From NCBI GenBank assembly GCA_016098155.1, contig JAAAJB010000090.1, positions 1-64,000 of the forward strand: a stretch of 64,000 nucleotides of DNA. The letters run 5' to 3'. A program made the translations under genes and the position numbers. Position 1 is the stretch's first letter, and every line of letters starts with the position of its first letter. Below the pieces are notes generated by a model. It was given only the letters and a program-made list of their open reading frames with translations. It was not told where the DNA came from and ran no database searches. This document shows, piece after piece, positions 20,710 through 32,731 of this stretch. The DNA comes from Actinomortierella ambigua. Taxonomy: Eukaryota; Mortierellomycota; Mortierellomycetes; Mortierellales; Mortierellaceae.

Positions 20710-23240
20710 CTAGAGCTCAAAGACACCGGTCACCGATGCTGCTCCATCAAACAGAACAGTGTTGTTCATGGGAACATACTGCCGTGTAATCACCTTGATG
20801 ATCTCCTGGCTCACCACACCGCCCATCAGCGACGCAATATTGTGGATCGCGCCCATGCCATACCGGCAACTATACAATCAACATAGGAAAGGGAAAAGAA
20901 GTTGCAGATGATCCGTTAGATACTTTTGGAGTACGACGCAAAAGAATACTACAAAAGAGTTATGGCGAAAAACAGAATCAGTGTCGCCACAACTTACATC
21001 TCGTGGACTCGCTCTGGAGAGACCGCCTCCTTGTCAACTCCCCAAGACTCCAGCAAAGTAGCAACATTGCCCTGGAGATGCTCAACGTCTTCTTCCCATG
21101 ATTCGTTCTCTCCTGGATAGCGGCCGTGGTCACCGTAGAAGGCATCCGAGGCACGCAACAGAACATATTGAACGAAGACAGAGTCGGGATCGGCAAGATG
21201 TAAGGCTAATCACGATTTGATGTTGAATGAGTCTCGTCAGCACGTTGTGATTGACACATTGGTCATATTTGTTCGATGTCCGTAAAATGAGGAAAGTGCA
21301 TAAATTTGACCATCATACCAATCTGTTCAGTCTTGGGCTCCACATATTCCGACTCCAAGCTTCGATGACGGACCACCTTCAAGAAGGCAGAAAACTTGCA
21401 GAAAGCTTCAATGTCCACGAAGGCAATAGAGTTCTTGGGGCGTCCAATCTTCTCAAGCACACGACCTGTAATCTCTGCCACGACCTGTGCATCCTGCTTG
21501 GCTTTGGCCTTGTAGCTAGAGAAATGATACGTCATAACCAGATCAAGTCCATGTGAGAGCGAGCATCTTATAAGTACCTGTTCTAAAAAAAAAAAAAAAA
21601 AAAAAAAAACGACGACGACGACGACGACGACGACAGGTTTTACTCACATGCTCTGAAGTTTCACATAACTGTCGGTTTGAGCCTTCATATCGGGGATGGT
21701 ACCGGAGAGTGGAAGAAGCCCTGCACTCTTCGAGGTGTCTGCAACAAACTCTTTCAGTGCCTTGACAAGGACCCAAAAGTCAATGGACTACAGGCGAGAA
21801 GAGCAACATGTCAGTGTCTAGTAGTTTCGTGTGTGTTTCATTAAGGTACATGCCGGTATATCCTTTAAAGACACATACCTCGGCAGTAAGGTTTTCGACC
21901 TCAGGGTCGCTGAAAAGGTCTTTGATCGAGCTCGGGACAACGGTCGCCTGACATGAACGGAGCACGGATGACAGCGCCTCCTCAAAGTTTTCGTCGTCTG
22001 CGCTTCGCATTCCTGAGCGGATTAGTGCTTTGAGCTGATTCTTTTCAGCATATGTAGAAGGTGTCTGACCATTGTGCTATTAATGACGGAGTGTACAGGA
22101 GTGGTCAGTGGTCAGATCCCAGAGATGCGCAACAATGTCTCCTGCTCGGCAGAAAAACTACCTACCTCCTTCTTCCACTGGTCCATGAACTTGAGCAGAA
22201 TAGCTACATAAGGAATGTGACCAAACTCCAGGTTGTCCTGAGTGTCAAAGTCGAACGTTCTCCAGTAAGCGTCCAGCTCGGGGAATGGTGAGTCAATGCG
22301 GAGATCAGCAACACTGTCCGGATGAGTCTCAACAACTATTGGGTTGCGAAGGGTAGATATGTCAGCATCATGACAGGTGAACGTGCGTACCAATTGGCAG
22401 ACATAAAAACGCTCGACATGGATCCCAAAGCATTGAGAATAGCCATACTTGTGTGTTCAGGAGTGACTATCCTGGCAGCACCAATAAGGCCTACAGTTCG
22501 AACCCAGACAAAGGAGATCTGCTTTTTCGCCTGAGTGGTTTTGCCATGGTCCCAGCAAATCTTGGCAATCTTGGTGGCCAGCTCCTGTGTTACTTCCGAC
22601 ACCATAACGATCGTAAATTGGTCAAGGAAGTCAGGCTTTTCCTTGAGTAAAGTGGAAATATCATTCTTGATCCAGTGTCCCTTGGCATCCTCGTTAAGCT
22701 CCGACAAAAATTCGCAGGCCTTTTCTGCTCGCGACTTGCCCACGCTCTCCAGGTCGAAAAAGAAGTTTGAACCAACATCATGCAGCGCGACGGTGCCAGC
22801 ATCTACAATGGTGAACTGGCCAATGCCTGAAAATGAGATGATATACACAGTGTGAGGAACAATTATCGCAAGTGTACGTATGTACTGAGTGGTGGGTGGT
22901 CGATGTATGACTGCGGCGAGCCAGGTCGTGACGCCACTGTGGGCGTTCTCTCGCAGGCTGAGAGAATGAGGGAATGAGGAATGTACCTGGCAGAATGAGG
23001 TTCTTCAGGACTTCGCATCCAACAGGAGACGCGTTAACCAGGAGAATATGGGCAGACTCTAGGGCCTCTTGACCGTTGCCGCCCCACAGACTATTGAAGT
23101 TTGCGTTTCAAGAACAACGTTAGTAACGTTCACTATTGGCAGAGCATGCGCGCGTTCCGTGCATTGAGGGCGGTGGGAGGGAACAAGAGGTCATTGTCCT
23201 ACCGAAGTTGACGGTCGTATTTCTGAGTCTTAGCGTCCAT
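20710..23240 (-). CDS. ULA1: NEDD8-activating enzyme E1 regulatory subunit (APP-BP1/Ula1)
   Basis: Nine exons: 23203-23240, 22987-23090, 22449-22826, 22166-22335, 21879-22076, 21648-21787, 21319-21515, 20998-21205 and 20710-20869. They join in a single frame to 530 residues, almost the length of human NAE1 (534). With Uba3 it forms the heterodimeric E1 that activates NEDD8/Rub1 for cullin modification. The start [16 protein letters not shown] is the classic E1-like opening. A ThiF/Rossmann half follows ([31 protein letters not shown]). The middle matches NAE1 ([40 protein letters not shown]), and the C-terminus ([27 protein letters not shown]) is the conserved closing segment. As expected, it has no catalytic cysteine domain of its own. 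Intron 6 contains a 25-base homopolymer beside a triplet repeat. Confidence 0.95.
21585..21634. repeat. A25 homopolymer plus (CGA)n triplet repeat inside a ULA1 intron
   Basis: On the plus strand 25 consecutive A are followed by eight CGA units. In the sense (minus) direction this reads (TCG)8 then T25, within intron 6 (21516-21647). It takes up over a third of the intron and forms an extreme polypyrimidine tract before the acceptor. Confidence 0.9.
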
Positions 23241-23995
23241 AACGAGGCAATGTGAGTGTGTTATTGGTGGCCGATGGGAATGAGGAGGAAGACGAGGTGG
23301 TAGTGGTGGTGGTGGGGAGAACGCGCAATGTCGTGGACAGTAAGTTGAACCTGCGGGATCGTTGACCCTTAAGCGTTCAGGCACCAGCGAAAAATAACAT
23401 CAATCATGCTGTGAAACGAGAAGACTGTGGAGAAACTGGGAAAAAAAAAGAGCGGGTACCCAGTTGGTTCGCCTCTCATCTCGAGCTTGTTTCCCATCGC
23501 ATCTTCCCTCTCGCCCTCTCCGTTTCTTTGCATCATCAATTCACTACACTGCACACACCGTTTGCACCATCCTTCCAGTAGGTTTAGTCATAATGCATGC
23601 CCCGTCCCAACAACAGCGAGCAGGTCCTCCCGTCATCTCCGCCCATTGGCACAAAACACGAATATGTCTCAGGCCAAGAAGAGCACCTCCACCAACAGAG
23701 CGGCGCGTGGGCACCGCCTCCATCTAAACAGCTACCCTATTTATCTACACACGCTCTCTTCGCCTTCCTGTTTTTTTTCCCTCGAGTGTTCTGGTCTTCT
23801 CTCGCATGTTACTCCTCGTAGCCTGTGTTCTGTCGAGCCTTCTTTTGAAGAAGTTTGCTGAGGATGATGGACTGAGCTGAGCTGGACGGAGAGGATCCAT
23901 ACCAAACATTGATCGCTGATAATCTATGCACCCGAATTCCTCACATCCCTCTCTTGATCCATCACGAACATAGATAACAGACGATATCTCACGAC
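23241..23995. other. Divergent promoter region between ULA1 and the DUF2433-like gene
   Basis: 755 bp separating two genes transcribed in opposite directions. Pyrimidine-rich stretches lie at 23490-23530 and 23750-23780. There are small open frames on the plus strand but none with an ATG and a recognisable product. It probably serves both genes. Confidence 0.5.
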
Positions 23996-25925
23996 ATGAA
24001 CTCTCCCTCTGTTAGCACAGTCTCAACTGCTGCAGGCAAAGTGCTCTGCATTGCCGATCTGCGTGGTAATTGAGCTCTCTGGATCGAGGACGATGCACAT
24101 ACTCGAAGAAAGTCAACAAGCACTCTCCCACGCTCTGTATCATGCGTTCATCTCTAATCATCTTGTATATTCTCCCCAACGGCCATACTAGGCAATATCT
24201 CACAGCTGAATGATCTTGTCGATCAAACTGGCGCCAAGGCTGTCATTCACAGCGGTGATTTCGGTTTCTACGGTACGTTCTTCATGCTTCTGTCACAATG
24301 GCGATGTTGCCTTCCCCTTTCACCCTCGGGATATGAATCGTATGCTCTAACATGTTTATATGTGTTTTTAATACATTTATTTATCAGAGCGTGAGAGTCT
24401 TGACCGTATCAGCGACAGGTAACTACGGTCTTACGAACTCAAACAAAACTCATTGGATATGCACCCTGGAGTCTCTGGTGGTCTGACACTTTCCCTCTAC
24501 ATCCCTATTCATAGAACATTGAAGCATGTTGTTCAATACAGCACTTTGATCCCTCCTGCACTCCGCACCCGCTTGCTGCAGTCAACCGTCACGCCCGACT
24601 CTCTTCGTTCGCAGATTCGCACCTCGTCCACCCATCTTCTGTCCGAGTTCCCACTCTTCTTGTCTGGAACAAAGACCTTGAAGGTTCCCGTGTACACTGT
24701 TTGGGGCGCATGCGAGGATGTCAATATTCTGGATAAGTTCCGCTCCAAGGAGTACTCGATTCCCAACCTGCACATCATCGACGAGAGCAGTACCGCAGTC
24801 ATTGACATTGGTGGCGTCAAATTGCGACTTTTCGGTCTCGGTGGTGTCATTGTCCAGCACAAGCTCTTTGACATTGGCGAGGGTAAATTTACAGGGATAT
24901 CGTTGCGACTGTCCTTAACGCGCTTACTTTGGGTTTAAAACGTGTTGTCTCTAATTTCAGATCGACATGTCTTCTTTTCAATTGAAAATATTGCCAATAT
25001 TTAGGAGCTACTACCATTGCAGGAGGCTCAGGAACGATGTGGACAACGGCTCTGCAGATCGGTCAGCTGGTTGACACGGCACAAAAGGTGTTTGATGCTA
25101 CGGAGACTCGCGTCTTGATCACGCATGCCAGCCCCGGTCGCGAGGCAATCCTCGCGCAACTGGCCCTAGTGCTCAAGGTTGACTTTACCATTTCGGCTGG
25201 ACTGCATTTCCGCTATGGCATCTCGTACAATGACTTTGGCGTCCAGGGTGACCAGGAGCTGTACAGGAATAAGTTGGTCAACTCTCAAAAGAACTTTTTG
25301 GACCTGTGGGAGGGCATCAAAGCACAAGTCAAGACCCACGTCAGGTAACAATACTGTTTTATTTTATTTTTATTTTTATTTTATTTTATTTTTATCTTGT
25401 GCTTTTGTACTTTTGTTGAAGACCAAGTTCCGCCAACATTATACTCTCTTCTCCTCCTTCCCCCCCCCTCACTCCTTTTTTTCACACACGTCCTCAGTGA
25501 GGAGCAGCAAGTACTTTTGGACAACTGGCTGAGCGTCGTCAATAGGTTACCAGCAACAAACACTCTGCCAGGCGACAAGGACGAGGCTGCCTTCAAGAAC
25601 ACATGGAACTTTAACTTGACCGATGCTTCTAACGGCTACCTAATCCTCGACATTAACCAAGGAAAGATCGCAACAGAGTCCAGGTCGCATGGTAAGAAAA
25701 TCTTCTTTTGAGCTGCGCTCTATTTTAGTCTTTTTGCCCACTGAGGGAGCCGCATTGTTATCATTCCGCCCAGTTCCTTCTCTAACCACTTGCTTTTCAT
25801 TTCTGGATGCTCTCGTTCATAAAACACGTATCTTCAACAACAACAACATCCCCCCTGCAGGCTTCAACTTTTCATACCGTCGAAACAACGTCTCGCTGCG
25901 ATCTGGGTCTCCAGCTCTCGCCTAA
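23996..25925 (+). CDS. DUF2433-like / calcineurin-type phosphoesterase homologue
   Basis: Seven exons: 23996-24065, 24192-24272, 24388-24418, 24515-24882, 25005-25344, 25498-25691 and 25861-25925. The joined frame is 382 residues. The fold pattern is that of metallophosphoesterases: a first strand with ADLRGNI (Asp21), then HSGDFGFYE (Gly45-Asp46), a middle VYTVWGACEDV, then VLITHASPGRE and SAGLHFRYG. These sit where the D-x-H, GD, GNH[ED], H and G-x-H motifs of the superfamily lie, but several metal-binding positions differ (Arg for the first His, no GNH). This resembles the fungal DUF2433 family, whose biochemical role I do not know. It is divergently transcribed from ULA1. Exon 3 is only 31 nt, so its boundaries deserve transcript support. 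Confidence 0.85.
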
Positions 25926-28276
25926 TTGACCTGCCATGACAAAAAATGTATGGGCCACAACAAAGAGGCAGTACAACAACATGAAAGTGATAATTCAACA
26001 CATACATAGACATGCTTCACTCTCCCTTATCCACAGACAAACAAACATGGACAAATCAGCCTTAGAGAAGATGAACACCCAATAGAAGACGCCAATGACG
26101 CATTCAATTGTCAGGTCCTGGGGAGATCAAAGTAGGCACGAAGAGACTAAAAACTAGCACAAAGGGAGACAAACAATAGGACGAATGCCCTCTGTGATAA
26201 GGGGCCCCTGGTATCGCTCTCCATGCCCAAACATCTTTTTGTTTGGGAGAGCGGGAAGGTGGTTGTGTTGTGATGTAGCCCAATGCTATTTCTTCATGGT
26301 GATAAGCATTTGGGGCGACGGACTGAATAGGAGCTGAATGGCCGGACATCGCAAAAACTATAGAATTTCGTACACCTCAAAGGAAGCACAGCAACGACAA
26401 TCCCTGAGTATTCCAAGCATTGTTTATTCGATTCTTTCCCTTTTCGTCTTCGAGCGAAGGACGCGCTGTTGTGATGACGGTGACTATTTGTTTGTTGTTG
26501 TTATTTGCAATTGCCAAATCTAATGGGCCCGATGTTCGGTAGTGCGTGTGCATCCAATCAGCGTACGCACAAAAGAAAAAAAACGCTCGTTTTTCTATAG
26601 AAGCCATTGAGTTATAGCTCCGTGCGCAAATGATCAGCCTCTTTTTTTTTCTCCTCCTCTCTTCACCTATTTGTTGACCTAGCCCTTGGTGAAGAATTGA
26701 GCTAGTCGATCTGTCATATTTACAATACATACGAATGTTCAGAGCAATATGGTTCCTCTTTTCTACCTCCCAAAGTCCCTTCAAGGCGTTTCAGGTTCAT
26801 GCAGACTACAGGTCACCGCGAAAGAGTGAAGGCGCCGAAGCGGGTGAAGTAGACGTGGCATGGACCAATAGGACTTTTTCTCCCTCTATGCATTACCTCA
26901 ACCATATGCCGTGCGTGATGTGTTATGTGCGAGAAAGATGGGAAGAGTGTGTGGTCACGCACAACAAAGGCGCACCAGATCACCTGGGATACAATCGACC
27001 TTCTCCGTGCATAGCCTCAATCTGCCACGCAGCCATCTCCACGCCATCATCACACGATGTCGTCGTCCATGGATGGGGTCATCGGTGGCAACCCTCTTCA
27101 ATGGGATTTCTCCCCGTAGCAGTGTAGCCTTTTTATCCTTGTCTACATGCCCTTTTCTTTCCCTTCTCCTTTATCGTGAGCGATGCATACTCTTTCGGTT
27201 AGAGAATCAACAAGGGTAGATGTTCACCTCCTTCTCCTCCTCCTTCATGGGACACAAGCGTTGAATAATAGCGCACCATCTATCTGAGGACAGCAACATC
27301 CATTTTCGTCGTTCCAAATTGGGTTGTCAAACAATTGTGTTCCCATTGCATCCGTTCAATGAGGATCGTCCTCTGTCCTTTCCTCGAAGGTGATTCGCGC
27401 ATCTTTGTACCCCCACCCCTCCCTCCCCTCCTCTTCCTATTCCATCAGCTGGAAACAGCAGAGGGTGGGCGCAGGAAAGAGAATCATGCAAACACAAAGC
27501 CGACGTTGAAACGTCGTACAACCGCAAGCAACAAAGATTGAGAAAAGGACAGAAACAAAAAAGGTCATGGTGGTCTGTTTGGAATAAGTGTGGAGGCTAT
27601 TCACCCAATCGCTGCATTTCTTCGTTTGTTGGAGACTATGAGCACGCAGAGTGAGAGTCAGAGAAGGAAGAGAAGAAAAAGAGCGCCAAATGACTAGCAC
27701 GAGTTTGCACGACAAACAGCACAGCTGCACTATTTGAGAGAAAGAGAAGATCAACGGACCAAAGGCAACATACACACCCGCGCCGCAAACAAAGACAAGA
27801 AAGCATGCACTGCTGTACGTACCCGGACAGGACCTTTTTTTTTTTTACTTTTTTTTTGTAGCTAACAAAAAGACGTAGAGAGGTCTCGCCATCGCATAAC
27901 AAACGGTACACGCCCCCTCTTGTAGACTAGCTGAAGCCATACACCATATAGAAGAGCCCTCATGAAATTGGGTGGCGAACTGTGCACACTTTGACACCCA
28001 CAGACATCACAAACGCACACACTCCACACACAGGGCGCACCTCTTTTCCACTCGTGGACAACAATAAACCTAGTCTTCCTCTCTTGAATGGGCCACATGA
28101 GCCTCCATGCCCCTCATTCTTTGGCATTCTCTTTCATTCATAGCGACACACTCGCCCTACCTCACTCTATAACCCCACAAATCCACAAATAAATAGGATC
28201 TGTCCCTCCTTCTCCTCTTTCCTCTTCCTCTTCTTATTTTTGCACACCCCATACCCTTGACACATTCTTCAACACC
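25926..28276. other. Intergenic region before the HMG-box gene
   Basis: About 2.35 kb with no recognised gene on either strand. It holds homopolymers (for example the T/A run at 27836-27857) and the leader of the HMG-box gene on the right (CT-rich, about 28200-28270). Confidence 0.5.
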
Positions 28277-31266
28277 ATGTCACTTCCACTAATCCCCATC
28301 TGCCTATCCTCTCCATGCTCACCCTCACCCTCATCCACGGGTCAGACTTTCGACGACGAGCTGGGTCGCAAAGAGCATCAAAAGGGTATGTATGTGGGAT
28401 GTGCTGCGCCCGAAAAGCCCGTCCACTAAAGGAGTCTGACTGACATAAACTATCTGAAATGGGTTTGTTTATTTCCGACGCAGAGTCCTCACCTTCACAG
28501 CTCCTGCGGGGCCTTTGCTCGAAGCGCACCCGACGCTCTACGAGGAAGACCACTCTCCGGTCTACCACATCTACGAACGAAGACGCACCAACCAGCGCAG
28601 AACAACCTTCGCGTGCCTCATCACCCAGCCCCCCCACCCTATCTGAAACATCTTTAACAACGCCAAAATCCTCACCACGCACCTCTGGCCAAGGCCGCCT
28701 CCCCTTCTCATATCGGATCCCTGGCCCAGGCACCAAGGTGGTCTGCGAGGCAGCAAGTGAAATACCTGAGGTCGTCAAAACGGAATCCTCATCCCTCTCC
28801 TCCTCTTCAACATCTTGTTCCTCATCGCCGTCTCAGTCCACCAACGCCTCCACTCGCAAACAGAAACCCTTTCATTTCATCCACAATCTCGCACCAGAAG
28901 TCGTTATCCCCCCACCCAAAACCACCGCTGGGTTGCCCTATGTTCAAACGGAGGAAGCTCGCAAGCAGCAACTCCGGCGCCGGGCTCGAGACCAAGACCG
29001 TGTCAAGCGTGCTGCAAACAGCTTCATGCTCTACCGTAAATCGATCCATGCTACGCTGGTCGAGCTATATGGCAAACTGAACAACAAGGATATCTCCCGT
29101 CTGGCCGGCCGCAGGTGGAAGGAAGAGCCAGCAGAGGTCAAGGCACTCTACATTAACGAGGCGCAACATCAGCGAGACATTCACGCGTTGATCAACCCCG
29201 GCTACAAGTACCGGCCTGTTCGCCAAGACAGGGAGTCCAAGAAGGCAAAGAAGGCAAAGAGGGTCAGGAAAGGCGAGTCTGAGACCACCTTTTTGGTTTA
29301 TGATCCTGCTTCCTCTTCCTCCTCTCCTTCCCCTGCCTCGTCTTCCACGTCTCGCTCATCACCATCACCATCACCATCGTCGTCGTCGTCGTCGTCGTCG
29401 TCATCTTTGTCGGACCCATCGTCGCCTAGGTCCCCGACTCCGTGTTCGCCGTTGCCCACACACAGCGTCTCGACCTTGGCCCTCCCATCACCCGCCCTCG
29501 GAGCCAATGGCAAGATCAAGTCTCCGAAGCGATCGCGTGCACGCAAGGCTCTCACATCTACATCGGCCTCTGATGACTCGGTGTCTATGGAAGGTGTGGC
29601 TGAATCGAGCGTGACTTCAAGTTTTCCACAAGAGGAAAGGCTTAATGCCTCCGAGGCGATTCCACCAGCATCGCCAAAGAGACATCGGGCCTCGAAGAGA
29701 GCCATCAAGAAAACCCAAGGGTTCGTCGTCACACAAGTACCCCTCTATGACTTTGCGGCCTCGACCCCGTCAGAGGTGGTCGTGGCTCGAGCAGCAGCAG
29801 CAGCAGCAGCAGCAGCGGCAGCAACAGCAGCAGCCACGTCACAAGAGCAGTCATCGGGCGACACTGCTGTCGTCGACAGCGCTGTGGTGAGCCCCTCTCT
29901 TGACGACGCTGTGATGGATCTTGAGGGCAGCGAGAATCACCTCGGTGCACTACCCATCCCACCGCTGTTCCTGCCAATGATTGACGAAGGCGACCCATCA
30001 TCGCTCACGATGCACATGCTTGGCCATGACTTGGAGGCGATGCTTCAGGTGAGCACCGCTGAGGCTGTTGCCGCTGCCGCTGCTTTAGAAACCATCCCGC
30101 CGACCATGCACATGGCCTTGGATGCGTCTTTGGATATGGTCGCCTCGGGAAATCACCATGGATTGATGTCTCTTCAGCAGCCAGGATGGCCTGAGATTGG
30201 GTTTACCTCTGCTATTGTTGACGAACAACAACAACAGCAGCAGGCTGTGACATCGATGCCCGACCATACTGCCCCAGTGCCATCGTTTTTCAACCCAACC
30301 ACAAGTCCTTGTGGGCCTCATGCTGTCCAGGCTCCGTTCTTCTCCAGCGGCGACGGCTCTTGTTGCGTCCACCAGCAACAGTATGAACCAGCCAGTCCGT
30401 CGTTCATGCTTCTGCCGCAACCAATCATGTCACCACTTGTAGGGCCGTTACCAGTACACCACCATCATCTTCATCATCCTTCGATGGGTCAGCAGCAGCA
30501 GCAGCAACAACAGCAGCAGCAAAACACACCGACTGCGACGACGTTCAAGGGTCCGGACGGAACGACGTTTATTCTGACCGTGATTCCACAAACCTGTTTA
30601 ACACCCCCGGTGACATCCCCGCAGTTACCAATCCCTGCTCTCTATGGTGGTAGTGGCAGTTGTGCATCCTCTCCTTCACCCATGCTCATGCCCATGGCCG
30701 AGACACCCGTGCCTTGCATTCACAGCAGCCATCATTTCCCCAACAACCACCACCTTAACAACAACATTTCGCCATTCAACCCTTCGTTCCTCAACGCACC
30801 GCCAACCCCAGTCGATATGGACATGGTATCGACCATGACCACATCATCATCGTCTCCTTGCTACCAAGGCCTGGGTGGTGTCGACCTCTTTGACCAAGCA
30901 TTTGCAGTGAACATGCTACTCCCTGCACAGCAGCAGCAGCAGCAGCAGCAGCAGCAAGTCGTGCCTATGCAAGAAGAGAAGGAAGGCTCTCCCCTCTCTT
31001 CTTCTTCCTCCGCAGGTGCATGGATGACCGATTCGTCCTGTGGAAGCGATCTACTGATGACTAGTGGGCTGGCCATGCCGCTAGATTTGGCGGTGGCGAA
31101 GACGGAGATGGCCTCACCGCTGTGCAGCTCGCCCAAGGCGGTGTTGGGTCACCTCGACTTTGATGATCTGGGACACCAGCAACAGCAGCAGCAACAGCAG
31201 CAACAGCAGCTTTGCAGCGACTTTGATTTTTCAATGGCCGAAGAAGAGGAGAGAGAAAAAGAGTAG
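28277..31266 (+). CDS. Large HMG-box (MATA-HMG type) transcription factor
   Basis: Two exons, 28277-28385 and 28484-31266, joined in frame to 963 residues. A start at 28459 inside the intron is possible, but the upstream ATG plus GTATGT donor and CGCAG acceptor keep one clean frame. One HMG box lies at about 209-280 (NSFMLYRKSIHATL, KDISRLAGRRWKEEP, YKYRP), with the NSFMLYR and P-x-YKYRP signatures of fungal mating/Ste11-type HMG proteins. A basic KKAKKAKR stretch follows. The rest is activation-domain-like: Ser runs, an Ala run, and poly-Gln at about 30493-30520, 30928-30954 and 31180-31208. It is likely a nuclear DNA-binding regulator. Whether it acts in mating, as relatives do, is inference. 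Confidence 0.87.
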
Positions 31267-32156
31267 AGAGAAGAGAGAGAGAGAGGATCAGAAGTAAGAA
31301 GAGGAAGTAAAATATAGAAAAGAAGGAGGCAACGCGACTGATTGGCTCCTCTTCCTCTCACAATCGAAGAGATAGAAAGAGTTGTCGAGATGGCAATGCC
31401 TGAACTGTAAAATAAAGTGTAAAGCACCAAGAGACTTTTTTTATTTTCTTTTTTTTTCATGGCGCCATTGCTTCAACTCCTAAGCCAAGCCAAGCCGAAC
31501 AGGCTCATTGTTTCGACGCGAATCCCCTCCACCGGATATACCGGCGCCAGGCCAGTTCATCTTTAAAGCCTCATTTGGTCACATGGCCGAAAATGGCCAG
31601 GCACGCAGCGCGCACATACTATCTGCCTCTCGCTGCGTCTATTGTCCTCTGCGCCATCTCCATCGCTATCTCTCTTGCGGCCTCGTTTCCATGGAAAGTT
31701 ACCATGCTCATCAAACAGCTGGAGATAGTCTGGCTGTTCTCCCTTCTCCAAGCGGCCACGCATCATGTTACAAATTTTGTGTCATGTCATCCCATTGCGA
31801 TAGTGTACTTTTTCACAGGTGTCACAATACAAGTGACAGAAGCTCTTGGCGTGAACCACAAAGCCTGCGCAGTTTCTTGGAGCTGTAGTGGCCGTTTATC
31901 CCGACAACAATATTCCCCAGCGAGCGAGCCAACTGAACATTGTATGGCTGAAAAGTCCCAAGTCATTTCGGTCATGTGACCAATTGAGGCCTCAGAGACG
32001 CCACTTTCAATGCGGCCTGTGCTGCAACTTTAGCTCCTCTCTCCTTACCTTTGCACTCCTCGTCTTGCGTTTGTCATACCATACTTCGCTCCATTAAACG
32101 CCTTTCTCAACACAGGCAAGGTATTTCCCCGAATCTGAACGTAGACCATGCAGAAA
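31267..32156. other. Downstream region of the HMG gene
   Basis: The purine-rich 3' untranslated region ends at about 31460. The next 700 bp have near-random short open frames on both strands and no recognised gene. Confidence 0.45.
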
Positions 32157-32479
32157 CACCTTGTCACATGCGGCCCCGCTTCTTTAGCTTGGCAGATGTA
32201 CTTCTGGGCTCTGCCGGGCGGAGAGTGGCTGCGACAACGGTGGTCTTCAGAAGGGCTCTGCATGGCATGTGCTCTCTTGGGCGCCATGTGATCTCTCTGC
32301 TTGATACAATGCGTGGAATGTGGAAGTAACACCTTGTCATATGCGGCCCCGCTTCTTTAGCTTGGCAGATGTATTTCTGGGCTCTGCCGGGCGGGGAGTG
32401 ACTGCGACAACGGTGGTCTTCAGAAGGGCTCTGCATGGCATGTGCTCCCTTGGGCGCCATGTGATCTCTCTGCTTGATT
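32157..32479. repeat. Tandem duplication, period 173 bp
   Basis: Two direct copies of a segment of about 150 bp, at 32157-32306 and 32330-32479, differ at only a few positions. Each begins CACCTTGTCA and ends near GCGCCATGTGATCTCTCTGC. The 24 bp between them ends with the start of the second unit. No coding capacity with family resemblance is seen in either copy. The high identity suggests recent duplication or homogenisation. Confidence 0.9.
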
Positions 32480-32731
32480 CATGCCATTGTTAATGACGTT
32501 CAATTTGATGGAATTCTCTCAGTCTTGGTTTTTGACCTCTTTTCGATGTCTTTTTTTTTTTTTTTCCTGTGGGCAATGGACTTACCCACACTCATAAACT
32601 CACTCACCCTCACACATCCAAGGGAGGACCTGGCTTGCCCGCAGTTTTGCGCAGTCAGAAGACCCTGCCCAAGGTCAATGCGCCAGGGGCGCACTCCTCC
32701 TGGTGGAAATCGCCGCGGTTTATCCCCAGAC

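Noticed and set aside
28459..28483. Start of the HMG-box protein at 28459
   Set aside because: These bases read better as the 3' end of an intron (CGACGCAG). An upstream ATG at 28277 with a GTATGT donor joins in frame. It stays a possible alternative start.
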